Source: Thaumasiovibrio subtropicus (GTDB lineage: Bacteria; Pseudomonadota; Gammaproteobacteria; Enterobacterales; Vibrionaceae). From it: 64,000 nt of DNA. Shown here piece by piece: positions 9,123 to 17,954 of the stretch (positions are counted from its first letter, which is position 1; the number at the start of each line of letters is the position of its first letter). Where the stretch lies: contig NZ_AP023054.1 of assembly GCF_019703835.1 (NCBI RefSeq), positions 2,107,580 to 2,171,579 on the forward strand, read 5' to 3'. The notes below the pieces were generated by a model. The model had not been told where the DNA came from. It did not search any database and was given only the letters and a program-made list of their open reading frames with translations. Made by a program: the position numbers and the translations under genes.

Positions 9123-9187
9123 TCTTCCCCCTCGAAATAAGACGTCTGTGCTTCAACCACAGTTTGCGAGACAACTTGTTTTTTCAT
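9119..9187 (-). CDS. 22-residue peptide directly upstream of the ATP-grasp ligase
   Basis: An ATG at 9187 opens a 22-codon frame that starts MKKQVVSQ and ends TSYFEGEE, with the TGA overlapping the ATP-grasp start as ATGA. AAGGTGG lies about 8 bases upstream of the ATG. The C-terminus has Thr, Ser and Tyr followed by three Glu residues within eight positions. Two readings are possible: a ribosomally made precursor peptide modified by the ATP-grasp ligase, or a short leader that only couples translation of the ligase. No homolog is known to me. Support is the ribosome binding site, the ATGA overlap and the context; the frame is short enough to arise by chance. Confidence 0.5.
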   Translation of the reverse strand: MKKQVVSQTVVEAQTSYFEGEE

Positions 9188-9226
9188 CCTTGAACCACCT
9201 TGGAATCAACGCTTCGCGATACATAC

Positions 9227-9251
9227 GCAGCGGTAGCCCATCTACCGCTGC
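9227..9251 (-). promoter_or_regulatory. Perfect 10-bp stem-loop after clpV
   Basis: GCAGCGGTAG and its exact complement flank a 5-base loop, 8 bases after the clpV stop and about 40 bases before the small peptide gene. No T-run follows on the minus strand, so it is not a standard intrinsic terminator. It could stabilise the upstream mRNA end, be a processing site or lower transcription into the inserted module. Confidence 0.6.
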
Positions 9252-9258
9252 CAACTCT

Positions 9259-11874
9259 CTAGGCAATAGAGATAACGAACTCTCCCCCTTGATACTCCAC
9301 ACTGATATCAGCAATCGGTTCACCTTCGCTCATACGTTGGATACAACGATCAGCAAGTTCAGGCATTAAGGTGCGATTAATTATCTGCTCAATGGCCCGC
9401 GCTCCAGTTTCCGGGGATTGGTTGCGCTGAACTAAGGCTTCGATGACGCCCTCATGAACAGTGAAGTTAGCGCCATAATGCGAGGTAACACGCTTACGAA
9501 TTCGGTTAAATGAAAGCTCAGCGATTTGCGCCATTTCATCATTGTTCAATGGGAAGTACGGCACTACTGTTGCTCGACCCAAAAACGCCGGTTTAAAAAA
9601 CGTTTGCAGTTCTGGGAAGATACGCTTAGTTAAATCGGGAATCGATGGCCTCGCATCCGCGCAGGCATTGACCACAGCGCTATCTGCAGCATTTGATGTC
9701 ATGATGATGATGGTATTGCGAAAATCGATATCACGACCTTCACTGTCAGAGATGGTCCCCTTGTCGAAGATTTGATAAAAAATGTCATGCACGCTGGGGT
9801 GGGATTTCTCCATCTCGTCCAGAAGCAGAACAGAATACGGGTTCTTTCGCACCGCTTCCGTTAACACACCACCTTTGCCATACCCAACATAGCCAGCTGG
9901 CGACCCAAGAAGCATTGATACTTTGTGCTCTTCCTTAAACTCGGTCATGTTAATCGTGGTGATGTTCTGTTCGCCACCATAAAGAAGATCTGTCAACGCC
10001 AATGCTGTCTCTGTTTTACCCACCCCGCTAGGGCCACACATTAAAAATACACCGACAGGTTTACGCGGGTCCGTCAAACCAGCGCGAGACATACGGATAG
10101 CCCGAGCAATCTCGTCGATGGGCGCTGTTTGACCGATAACACGCTTACCGATATGTTCCTCGAGGTGCATCAAGCGTTCGACTTCTTCTTTCACCATATT
10201 GCCGACCGGGATCCCCGTCCAAAGCGAGATCACTTCTGCGACCGTTTGTTGGTTGACTTGAGGAAGAACAAGCGGATTCTCACCTTGTAGTTCACGTAAT
10301 TGCGCCATTTTTGTATCGAGCTCAGCGCGCTCAGGCAAGCTTCTGATCTCTTCACCATTCAGAAATTGCTCATCCAGCTTAGTTTGCAGGGTTAAGATAT
10401 CTTCAACGAGCGCTTTCTCTTGCTCCCAACGCGCTTGAATCTCACCTTGCTCTGCTTCCAAGTTGGTCAAACGTGCTTCGGCTTTGCCAAGGCGGTCATC
10501 CTCAATCGACCAAAGGGCAGACTCATGTCTAAGCGTTTCGATTTCGTTGTTGGTATAACGAATTTGCTCCGTGAGAGCTTCCAACTGTTGTGGCGTAGCA
10601 CTTTGGCTCAACCCAATTCTCGAACAGGCGGTATCGAGTAAACTGATCGCTTTGTCAGGCAGTTTACGCTCAGGAAGATAACGAATGGAAAGCGACACGG
10701 CGGCATCAATGGCTTCTTGCATCACCTTAACATTGTGATGTTTTTCTAGGCTCTTCTTCACGCCGCGTAACATTTGAATCGCATCCGCTTCATTCGGCTC
10801 CCCGACGGAGACCACTTGAAAGCGGCGTGTCAACGCGGCATCGGTCTCAAAGTACTGCTTGTACTCGGCCCAAGTCGTTGCAGCCAAAGAACAAAACTCA
10901 CCGCGCGCTAAGGCGGGTTTTAAAATATTGGCTGCATCATTTTGACCCGCTGCACCACCTGCCCCAATTAGAGTATGTGCTTCATCGATGAACATAATAA
11001 TCGGCGTCGGCGATTGCTTAATTTCGTTGATAATGTCTTTTAAGCGATTCTCAAACTCACCCTTAATGCTCGCACCTGCTTGCAATAGCGAGAGATCTAA
11101 ACTGCGCAGCTCCACGTCCGACAATGCTGGAGGCACATTGCCATCTACGATTTGCTGCGCTAACCCCTCAACGATGGCGGTTTTACCCACCCCAGGGTCA
11201 CCCACGAGAATGGGGCTGTTTTGGCGACGACGGCACAATATGTCAATCGACTTGCGGATTTCGCTCGATCGACCGGAGATTGGGTCAAGCTCACGATTAC
11301 GCGCAGCGAGAGTCAGGTTGTGGGTATATTTATCTAATGCTGCAGTGCCCGCCTCTCCAGCAGATGATTCAGAAACTGCTGCACCGCTACCCTGAGCACC
11401 GATGGTTTCTTTCGCTAACGCGGCGGCCTGAGATTTCAACCATTCAGACGATAAAGTGCCGATCCAACCACTCAACGCCCCGGTGTAAGCACTTTGAGAA
11501 ATACGCGATTGCAACACCAGCAAGAGATGGTACTCATTAAACGTGGCTTTCGATTGATTGAGCGAAGCAAGCAGCCAAGCGTCTTTCATTAACTCCACTA
11601 GGTTTGGCGATAGTGATGGTGATGCATCATTACCTTGCGAGTAGGCCGCAAGCTTTTGATTAATTTGACTATTCAGTGCTTCTTTATCTGCACCACTTTT
11701 GACAACGGCTTGATGCCAACCTAGCGACGAATCACGGAGCAACTCGAAAAACCAATGCTCTAACTCGATTGAGAAATGGGAGCGATTCATACATTCGCCA
11801 GCAGCTGACTCCAACGCACTTTTTGCGCCCGGTGAAAGTCGTTTCACTAAACTTTGTAGTTCGATGTTAATCAT
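9259..11874 (-). CDS. clpV: T6SS disassembly ATPase TssH/ClpV
   Basis: ClpV is the AAA+ unfoldase that recycles the contracted TssB/TssC sheath. It has 871 residues from the ATG at 11874, which has AGGAAA 8 bases upstream; the longer frame from 11946 runs into tssG. The order is a Clp N domain (MINIELQSLVKRLSPGAK onward), first AAA+ domain with Walker A GDPGVGKT (225-232) and Walker B MFIDEAHTLIGAG, a coiled-coil middle domain, a second AAA+ domain with GPSGVGKT (about 615) and VLLLDEMEKSHP, and the ClpB-type C-terminal domain. Length is normal. The start lies 8 bases after tssG. Confidence 0.96.
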   Translation of the reverse strand: MINIELQSLVKRLSPGAKSALESAAGECMNRSHFSIELEHWFFELLRDSSLGWHQAVVKSGADKEALNSQINQKLAAYSQGNDASPSLSPNLVELMKDAWLLASLNQSKATFNEYHLLLVLQSRISQSAYTGALSGWIGTLSSEWLKSQAAALAKETIGAQGSGAAVSESSAGEAGTAALDKYTHNLTLAARNRELDPISGRSSEIRKSIDILCRRRQNSPILVGDPGVGKTAIVEGLAQQIVDGNVPPALSDVELRSLDLSLLQAGASIKGEFENRLKDIINEIKQSPTPIIMFIDEAHTLIGAGGAAGQNDAANILKPALARGEFCSLAATTWAEYKQYFETDAALTRRFQVVSVGEPNEADAIQMLRGVKKSLEKHHNVKVMQEAIDAAVSLSIRYLPERKLPDKAISLLDTACSRIGLSQSATPQQLEALTEQIRYTNNEIETLRHESALWSIEDDRLGKAEARLTNLEAEQGEIQARWEQEKALVEDILTLQTKLDEQFLNGEEIRSLPERAELDTKMAQLRELQGENPLVLPQVNQQTVAEVISLWTGIPVGNMVKEEVERLMHLEEHIGKRVIGQTAPIDEIARAIRMSRAGLTDPRKPVGVFLMCGPSGVGKTETALALTDLLYGGEQNITTINMTEFKEEHKVSMLLGSPAGYVGYGKGGVLTEAVRKNPYSVLLLDEMEKSHPSVHDIFYQIFDKGTISDSEGRDIDFRNTIIIMTSNAADSAVVNACADARPSIPDLTKRIFPELQTFFKPAFLGRATVVPYFPLNNDEMAQIAELSFNRIRKRVTSHYGANFTVHEGVIEALVQRNQSPETGARAIEQIINRTLMPELADRCIQRMSEGEPIADISVEYQGGEFVISIA

Positions 11875-11882
11875 GTGCTTTC

Positions 11883-12869
11883 CTATCGTTCCTTCAGTGG
11901 CATTTCGACATACGTCGTTGTTTGTTGTTGGTCTCGCTCCATCCAAGCAGAAAAGCCCAGCTTTAATCCTGTTTCGGCTTGAGTGGACAATTTGACTTTG
12001 GGTAAATAACTGCCTTTGACTCGCATCTTGATGGCAAACTTAATATCTACTCCCATGAACTGTTTCACCATGGCAGAGATGGCATCAGGCAGCTGTTTAT
12101 CGCTTCGAATTGCGATGTATTCCTGGTAGTCGGCTGGTTTAATTTTGACTTCAAGCTTATGACCAGCCATGGCAACTGTACTGCCTACTATGGCATCATG
12201 GCCTAACTGACGATTTCTCCCCGAAGCACCGATCTGCGTCAACGCAGGCTGGTAAAGCGGCTGATACTCGACTGGGGCATAGTCAACATCAAAGTCATAA
12301 TCAAAATAATCGGTTAGTAATGTTTTCAGCGCTTCGGGATGGGTTAACTTCATCCCGAACAAACAGGTATATTGAATCAGATGCTGTTTCGGCAACGCGC
12401 TCTCGGCATGGGGCGCACCAAAATAGTTAGCCAACATTTCAGTAATAGAATGGTCTAGATCATTCCAAGCAAATGTCTCTTCTTCTAATTGTGCTGCAAT
12501 GTCATTCTTGAGTTCCGCCTGACTCAATAAGCGGTAATAGCGGTTATTGAATCCATTGAAAAAATCGAGTGCTGCTTCACTCCCCTCATCAAACCATGCG
12601 GACAGAACATCGCGATACATCAAACGCGGCATCACACCTTGACTACCTGTTAAAGCGGGTAGATTGACCGTGATAGACCATTTTTCCGCAAAATCACGCT
12701 CCGTTTCGGTTATCTGCGACGGGTAATAGGCTGGTAAGGTGGCACTTTTAAACTGCACCTTGGGACGCGTTCCTTGCCACTGCGCCTTATGCTTTATAAG
12801 CTGCCAAGCGCGATGTAGGTCAGCATGATATCCATCTTCCGCCAATCGGTTTATAGCAAGGTTTTGCAT
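11883..12869 (-). CDS. tssG: T6SS baseplate protein TssG
   Basis: The 328-residue protein starts MQNLAINRLAEDGYHADLHR and has the family landmarks FKSATLPAYYPSQI, a GVMPRLMYRDVL segment and an LGRNRQLG-type segment (SGRNRQLGHDAIVG). TssG forms the wedge of the baseplate with TssF and TssK. It overlaps the end of tssF by 19 bases and is followed by clpV. Length and position match known clusters. Confidence 0.94.
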   Translation of the reverse strand: MQNLAINRLAEDGYHADLHRAWQLIKHKAQWQGTRPKVQFKSATLPAYYPSQITETERDFAEKWSITVNLPALTGSQGVMPRLMYRDVLSAWFDEGSEAALDFFNGFNNRYYRLLSQAELKNDIAAQLEEETFAWNDLDHSITEMLANYFGAPHAESALPKQHLIQYTCLFGMKLTHPEALKTLLTDYFDYDFDVDYAPVEYQPLYQPALTQIGASGRNRQLGHDAIVGSTVAMAGHKLEVKIKPADYQEYIAIRSDKQLPDAISAMVKQFMGVDIKFAIKMRVKGSYLPKVKLSTQAETGLKLGFSAWMERDQQQTTTYVEMPLKER

Positions 12870-14632
12870 CCCGACCTCCTTGGAAAAGACAAATACACAC
12901 CTTCTTGGCCCTCAATCACCACATCTAACTGAGTGAAGCTATTAAAACCGGCAAAGTAGGCAAAGAATCGATCCAGTAAGTGACTAAAGAGCACGACGCC
13001 CCCCACTAACTCACTGGTGTTTAACGTCACGACGATTCGCGTCCCGTATGCAAAACAACTCTTACGCTGAACTCGAATAGGCGCGACGACTTGCTCTTGC
13101 TCAATGAGGCTGATCGCCGCTATATACGCTTCATTTTTTGATGCGTCGTTGTGGTTATAGAGCTTGAATAGCGCTTGCAATGTCTCTGCAGGATTTTCGG
13201 CCCCTAGGATGGTGTGATAATTAAAATGCAAATGCGCCAACAGCGCCCAACTGTTTCGTTGAATATCGCGATTGTAAGCGGGCATACTTGGACGACGCAG
13301 CAGCATTGGTGTACCGGGAATGGTAATCGTCTCGCGGCATACCACACTGCTCGTCGAAGATAGCTGCGCCGCTAATCGGCCGTTAGAACACAATGCATTG
13401 ACTTGCCAGATTCGTGGCGATGAGTCTGGGCTGCTGTTATCTAAATCGGCAACGTTGAGCGCACTGCTAAGCACGCCACTTTCTCGATGAAACTGCTGTA
13501 ATTGCCAGCGTAGTCCTGTTTGCGAAGGTGTGTACTTATCGCCATATACTGCAGGAACACTCACTTCACCCGCATCGGTAACATCAGTGACATGATTGAT
13601 CGCAAACAGCTCGTATCTTTCATCATCTCCGGCATCCATCACGATAGGGTATCTATTCTGCAAAAAATCGATCTGCATCGGCTCAGATACCGCTTGCTGC
13701 AAATTAATAACGGGGGTGCAGTAAAGCGCGAAGTTTGACAGTGCTAAACCTCTGACTAATTCAACACTCATGTCATCGAGATAGATTTCAACCGTAAAAC
13801 GATCACTATCCAACTTCGCCGCAATCGCCGATAAATCGATTCGAAAAGCGTGGAAGCGCTCTGAAAAGACAAAGAACTCTGTTAAGAGTTTGAAGCCACC
13901 AAAGCTGGTGGCTGGATAAGGTAATACCGATTGTTCAGGCTCGAACCCAATCGGTGTCAAGGCGTCAGCACCTAGCACATAACGCTGCCCACTAGGCGTC
14001 GTCATTGCTATTTGGTTAATACCATGAAATAGAAGGTCATAGAGTCGAAGAATCAGATTCACATCACCCCGTAGCTGCACATCCAATGAGGTGATATCCA
14101 AATCACGCATCACAATGCCTTCATCTTTTGCGACAACATCCAACTCAATTAACGCCTTCGCATTTTCCGCACCACGGGGTTTCTCAATTTCAAACGGCGC
14201 GAGAGAGACATCCAAGCTCTCAAACTCAAAGGGATAGATAGCTAATTCTGAGGTTGTCCGAAACACGGCTTGTGTTTCGCCCTCTTTAACATCAAATTCC
14301 GTCAGTGCTGGGATGTGATGGCGCGCATTAGCATCATCATCTAACTCTACCTTCAACATTGAAAACGCCGGAACAGGGCGCAGAAAGTGCGGGTAAAGTA
14401 AACGGATTAAGTCTTCAGTCAGTGCTGGAAAATTATCGTCCAAGCGCTTTTGCAAGCGCCCATTAAGAAATGCCACACTTTCAATTAACCGAGCTATTTG
14501 AGGATCATCGACGCTTTCACGATGCAACCCAAGCGCACTTGCAGCACCGGGATGTCGCTCTGAAAAAGCCTCAGCCTCTTCGCGAATAAAGCGAAGCTCC
14601 TGCTCAAAATATGAAAGTAATGACTCAGACAA
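12851..14632 (-). CDS. tssF: T6SS baseplate protein TssF
   Basis: The protein has 593 residues and the clear TssF start: LLSYFEQELRFIREEAEAF, then PDPQIARLIE-like DDPQIARLIESVAFLNGRLQKRLDDNFP, cited by its part SVAFLNGRLQKRL. A LIRLLYPHFLRPVPAFSML segment follows at about 105-125. Two TssF copies and one TssG form each baseplate wedge. The gene overlaps tssE by 8 bases and tssG by 19, typical of translational coupling. Confidence 0.95.
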   Translation of the reverse strand: MSESLLSYFEQELRFIREEAEAFSERHPGAASALGLHRESVDDPQIARLIESVAFLNGRLQKRLDDNFPALTEDLIRLLYPHFLRPVPAFSMLKVELDDDANARHHIPALTEFDVKEGETQAVFRTTSELAIYPFEFESLDVSLAPFEIEKPRGAENAKALIELDVVAKDEGIVMRDLDITSLDVQLRGDVNLILRLYDLLFHGINQIAMTTPSGQRYVLGADALTPIGFEPEQSVLPYPATSFGGFKLLTEFFVFSERFHAFRIDLSAIAAKLDSDRFTVEIYLDDMSVELVRGLALSNFALYCTPVINLQQAVSEPMQIDFLQNRYPIVMDAGDDERYELFAINHVTDVTDAGEVSVPAVYGDKYTPSQTGLRWQLQQFHRESGVLSSALNVADLDNSSPDSSPRIWQVNALCSNGRLAAQLSSTSSVVCRETITIPGTPMLLRRPSMPAYNRDIQRNSWALLAHLHFNYHTILGAENPAETLQALFKLYNHNDASKNEAYIAAISLIEQEQVVAPIRVQRKSCFAYGTRIVVTLNTSELVGGVVLFSHLLDRFFAYFAGFNSFTQLDVVIEGQEGVYLSFPRRSGCKTLL

Positions 14633-15047
14633 GATTTGTTTTCCTTACATCTAACTTGCTAGTGCTAAAGTCCAAAAACGAATCGACAACGATCACCTCG
14701 CTACCGAAATCAGAATGCATGACTGCAGAGATACGAAACTCAAGTTGGTTGTTATGAACACTCTCTTCGTTTGCTTCTAACTGAACATCGGTAAGCCGAT
14801 TCTCATACTTTAGAATCAGTGCTTTCACTTCTTGCAACACCACGTCACTGTTTACTTTGCTTTGCGAACGTGCGGTGTTTTGCATGCCCAGCACCGCAAT
14901 GGTATTCCCCAGTTGCATCGCGCCAATATCTTGCGTCCAAATAGGCGCTCGACTGGATATCAATGATGAAATGTTATCGACAATGGCCTCTCGTACATCG
15001 TCACCATCACCATGCCAATTTTCGTTGAGTTTTCTGATTAAGCTCAT
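14625..15047 (-). CDS. tssE: T6SS baseplate protein TssE (gp25-like)
   Basis: This 140-residue protein matches the gp25-like lysozyme-fold family without lysozyme activity: VREAIVDNISSLISSRAP near the N-terminus and YENRLTDVQLEANEES in the middle, with the ExR-like ENRL element. TssE sits at the sheath-baseplate joint. It overlaps the tssC-like gene by 4 bases and tssF by 8. Confidence 0.93.
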   Translation of the reverse strand: MSLIRKLNENWHGDGDDVREAIVDNISSLISSRAPIWTQDIGAMQLGNTIAVLGMQNTARSQSKVNSDVVLQEVKALILKYENRLTDVQLEANEESVHNNQLEFRISAVMHSDFGSEVIVVDSFLDFSTSKLDVRKTNLV

Positions 15048-16408
15048 GCGCCCTCCCCGACTTCTCTTGACGAGACGTTCGTAGACAAAATGATTTGCGC
15101 ATCTAAGATTTCATACTGATATTGAGGTTGGAGCTTGATTTCACAGAGGTATCGGGTGACATCTCGAGGGTCTTCGACCAAGTTAACTTCATAAGATTTT
15201 AACGGGTAACGCGCCATAATAACGTCATCCCCGTAATCAACATCGCTAGTGTATCTTTGTAGCCAACGCTCCAAACTCCGTTGGCAATCCTGAGCACTAT
15301 CGTAACGACCAATCTGATCACGAATTTGCGCTTTAATGTAATGACCAAAACGGCAAGCCATCAGATTGGTTTGCAACATACCAAGTAAGCGACTTGCTTC
15401 ATCCGGTGCCTGCCAAACAGATTGGTTACTAAAAAAACCCTGATGACCACTTAGATAGAGGCTGGTCAGTACGGTGAAACCTTTCTCGGACCAGAATCCA
15501 TCCATCTCGCTAAAAATATCCACACGCGTTGGCACAAACTGATCGGCTGTTGGTGACAGAATCGCACCGTAAGAGCCTCGCTCGTCGTATGCACGCAAAA
15601 ATCCAAACCAACTAATACGATCAAACTCTTTCAGTACACTTTCTGCCATCAAATAGGCAGGGTTTCCCCAAAGTACACTCTCTGATCGCATAGGTTGATT
15701 AAAAACGAAACCTGCCGAACAGTGCTGCCAAGGTTGACGAAGCCTGACTTCAGGCATGACCAAGTGCAGGAAGCGCGTCGCTATATTGCCACGCAGTAAT
15801 TGCCAAGATTGGTAGTCCACACTACTCAATATCCTAGAAACTCGCGCACTGTCATGAAGTTGCCTAGCGGGATCATCACCAAAGAAATCGTGATTCACAC
15901 CCATCACGACTGGGCAAAGTGCTCGCTCTCCAAGCTCCGCAACTAACTGAAGGCTATAAAGGTCATCAAAATCACTGTCATCTTGCATGTCTGCATGCAC
16001 TTTATGGTCAACAAGCAGTAGGCCAAAGGGTTGGCCACCCGCTGTATCCAGCTCTTGTGAATACACTTTTCGGTATAGGTTGCTCTTGGTGAGGTCAAAT
16101 GAAAGATTGAGATCACTCGCGACGTCTTGCCAACTTGCGTCTAGTAGCTTTACCTTCGCACGACGTTGGTTAATGGGTAGCATCACTAAGCGCTGTAAGC
16201 TGAGCCAACTGGCTTCTAGCTGTTTAAACTCTTCTGCATTAATCACTGCGGAAAGCTGACGACTCATTAGGCCATCTAACTCAGCAATCAGCTTTCCTAG
16301 CAGTTGCTTAAACCGAGAAACATCCTGCTGACGAGCGACATCAAGCAACCGTTGCCAATTCGCAATGTTGGTGATGGCGTGTTGTCGTTCTGCTACATCA
16401 GTCAGCAT
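15044..16408 (-). CDS. Second TssC-like sheath large-subunit paralog
   Basis: The 454-residue protein is clearly related to the TssC encoded next to it. Shared blocks are SRQLSAVINAEEFKQLEASWLSLQRLV against SSQLSAVMKNQDFQKLEGTWLGLQKLV (compared over SxQLSAV and LE-xWL-LQ-LV), TAGGQPFGLLLVDH against TAGGQPYGALIGDY, and a C-terminal YPLKSYEV segment. It is 39 residues shorter and diverged. Some T6SS clusters carry such paralogs; the role is uncertain and may be in the baseplate-proximal sheath or regulation. The site before the ATG is weak (GAGTATCTCACT), and an intrinsic terminator separates it from tssC, so expression is probably lower than that of tssC. Confidence 0.88.
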   Translation of the reverse strand: MLTDVAERQHAITNIANWQRLLDVARQQDVSRFKQLLGKLIAELDGLMSRQLSAVINAEEFKQLEASWLSLQRLVMLPINQRRAKVKLLDASWQDVASDLNLSFDLTKSNLYRKVYSQELDTAGGQPFGLLLVDHKVHADMQDDSDFDDLYSLQLVAELGERALCPVVMGVNHDFFGDDPARQLHDSARVSRILSSVDYQSWQLLRGNIATRFLHLVMPEVRLRQPWQHCSAGFVFNQPMRSESVLWGNPAYLMAESVLKEFDRISWFGFLRAYDERGSYGAILSPTADQFVPTRVDIFSEMDGFWSEKGFTVLTSLYLSGHQGFFSNQSVWQAPDEASRLLGMLQTNLMACRFGHYIKAQIRDQIGRYDSAQDCQRSLERWLQRYTSDVDYGDDVIMARYPLKSYEVNLVEDPRDVTRYLCEIKLQPQYQYEILDAQIILSTNVSSREVGEGA

Positions 16409-16433
16409 AGTGAGATACTCAGTTAAAACAGGA

Positions 16434-16460
16434 GAAAAAAGCGGAGCGAACTCCGCTTTA
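16434..16460 (-). terminator. Intrinsic terminator inside the T6SS operon
   Basis: On the minus strand AAAGCGGAG, a TTCG tetraloop and CTCCGCTTT form a 9-bp stem followed by a T6 run, starting about 12 bases after the tssC stop. The UUCG loop and the T-run make it a textbook Rho-independent terminator. It would let the tssA-hcp-tssB-tssC messages accumulate over the baseplate genes. Confidence 0.9.
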
Positions 16461-16472
16461 AGGCATTGATAA

Positions 16473-17954
16473 TTAGCCCGGAATGTTTGCCACCATGCGC
16501 AATGAGGTGGTCAACTCTTCCATTTGTAGCCAAGGTTGCAAATAAGCAACCGCAGAATAAGAGCCCGGTTTACCCGCTTGCTCTTCAACGGTGACTTTCG
16601 CTTCAACCAATGGATGACGTGCTTTCGCTTCATTACCAATCGCATTTGGGTTCACATATTGGTGAATCCATGTATTCATGTCTTTTTCGACATCACCTGG
16701 ATCCAGCGCTGAACCAATCCAATCACGGCCCATCACTTTCAAGTATTGCGCGATACGACTACTTGCCATCGTATATGGCAGACGAGCTGAAATAGCAGCA
16801 TTTGCTGTCGCATCTGGGTCTGTGTAGGTTTTGGGTTTGTGGGTCGTTTGAGCACCCATGAAGACAGCGTAATTGCTGTTTTTGTAGTGGACTAATGGCA
16901 AGAAACCAAGATCACTGAGCTCTTTTTCACGTTCATCCGTCAAGTTAACTTCTGATGGACACTGTTGAATCAGATCACCAGCTTCATTCTTGAAGGTATA
17001 GTTAGGTAGGTTCTCGACTTTACCGCCATTTTCAGTACCACGGATCGCGGTGCACCAACCAAACTGCGTATAGGCATTGGTCAACAACAAGCCATACTCA
17101 TAAGCCGCATTGCTCCATACGAAGTCATTGTCGGAGGTTGGGAAAGAAGACCCGTCAGCGCGAGTGGCCAGCTCTTCGAAGGCAAACTCTTTCACTGGAA
17201 CAGTTTGAGCGCCATAAGGTAAACGCGCCAAGGTTTTTGGCAATGTGAGTGCGACATAGCGAGAGTCATCACTGGCTCGGAAAGCGTTCCAACTTGCATA
17301 CGCTGGTGAGTCAAAGCCGGCCGCAACTGGCTTTCCTTCATTAAAGATTTGGAAAGAGTCAAAGTCGAACATACTTGAGTTCGCCGCAGCAATAAACGGC
17401 GAATGAGACGCGGCAGCCACTTCACCCATGTATCTCAGTAACGCGACGTCTTCATCGCCATATCCGAACTCATAATCGCCAATCAAAGCACCGTAAGGCT
17501 GGCCGCCCGCAGTACCAAACTCTTCTTGATAGACCATGGTAAAAAATCGGCTACGGTCAATCGCTGGGGCATCTTCAAATTGCTCCAACAATTCGTCTTT
17601 GGTGTAGTCGGCCAGTTTGATCTTAAGATCAGGGCCTAACTCGCTGTTCTTGACCAGCTTCTGCAAACCTAACCAAGTTCCCTCAAGCTTTTGAAAGTCT
17701 TGATTTTTCATTACCGCAGAGAGCTGTGAAGAGATCTTCTCGTCTAACGCACTGATCGCTTTCTCTATGGTTAAAGTCAGGTTTTTATCCCAAGTAACCG
17801 TCCCGTCCAACGCTTGTGCCGTCAAATTACTGAGCAGTTCTTTGGTCGTATCTGCGGGTGTCTGCGTTGTCGCTGAAATAGCGCGGTCTAGGACACTCAA
17901 TTGTTGTTCTTCTGCTGCCCCGCCTTGTGGGCTGGCTTGTTGTTCTTCAGCCAT
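16473..17954 (-). CDS. tssC: T6SS contractile sheath large subunit TssC (VipB)
   Basis: The 493-residue protein has the EvpB/TssC signatures: QLSAVMKNQDFQKLEGTW, TAGGQPYGALIGDYEFGY, a RLPYGAQTVPVKEF segment and the C-terminal YLQPWLQMEELTTSLRMVANIPG with the conserved LRMVA end. With TssB it builds the sheath that fires the Hcp tube. The ATG at 17954 overlaps the tssB stop by one base. Length is normal. The gene ends just before the intrinsic terminator. Confidence 0.97.
   Translation of the reverse strand: MAEEQQASPQGGAAEEQQLSVLDRAISATTQTPADTTKELLSNLTAQALDGTVTWDKNLTLTIEKAISALDEKISSQLSAVMKNQDFQKLEGTWLGLQKLVKNSELGPDLKIKLADYTKDELLEQFEDAPAIDRSRFFTMVYQEEFGTAGGQPYGALIGDYEFGYGDEDVALLRYMGEVAAASHSPFIAAANSSMFDFDSFQIFNEGKPVAAGFDSPAYASWNAFRASDDSRYVALTLPKTLARLPYGAQTVPVKEFAFEELATRADGSSFPTSDNDFVWSNAAYEYGLLLTNAYTQFGWCTAIRGTENGGKVENLPNYTFKNEAGDLIQQCPSEVNLTDEREKELSDLGFLPLVHYKNSNYAVFMGAQTTHKPKTYTDPDATANAAISARLPYTMASSRIAQYLKVMGRDWIGSALDPGDVEKDMNTWIHQYVNPNAIGNEAKARHPLVEAKVTVEEQAGKPGSYSAVAYLQPWLQMEELTTSLRMVANIPG

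Noticed and set aside
10988-11540. Overlapping plus-strand frames of 135 and 138 codons opposite clpV
   Set aside because: They are shadows of the strongly conserved AAA+ domain on the other strand.
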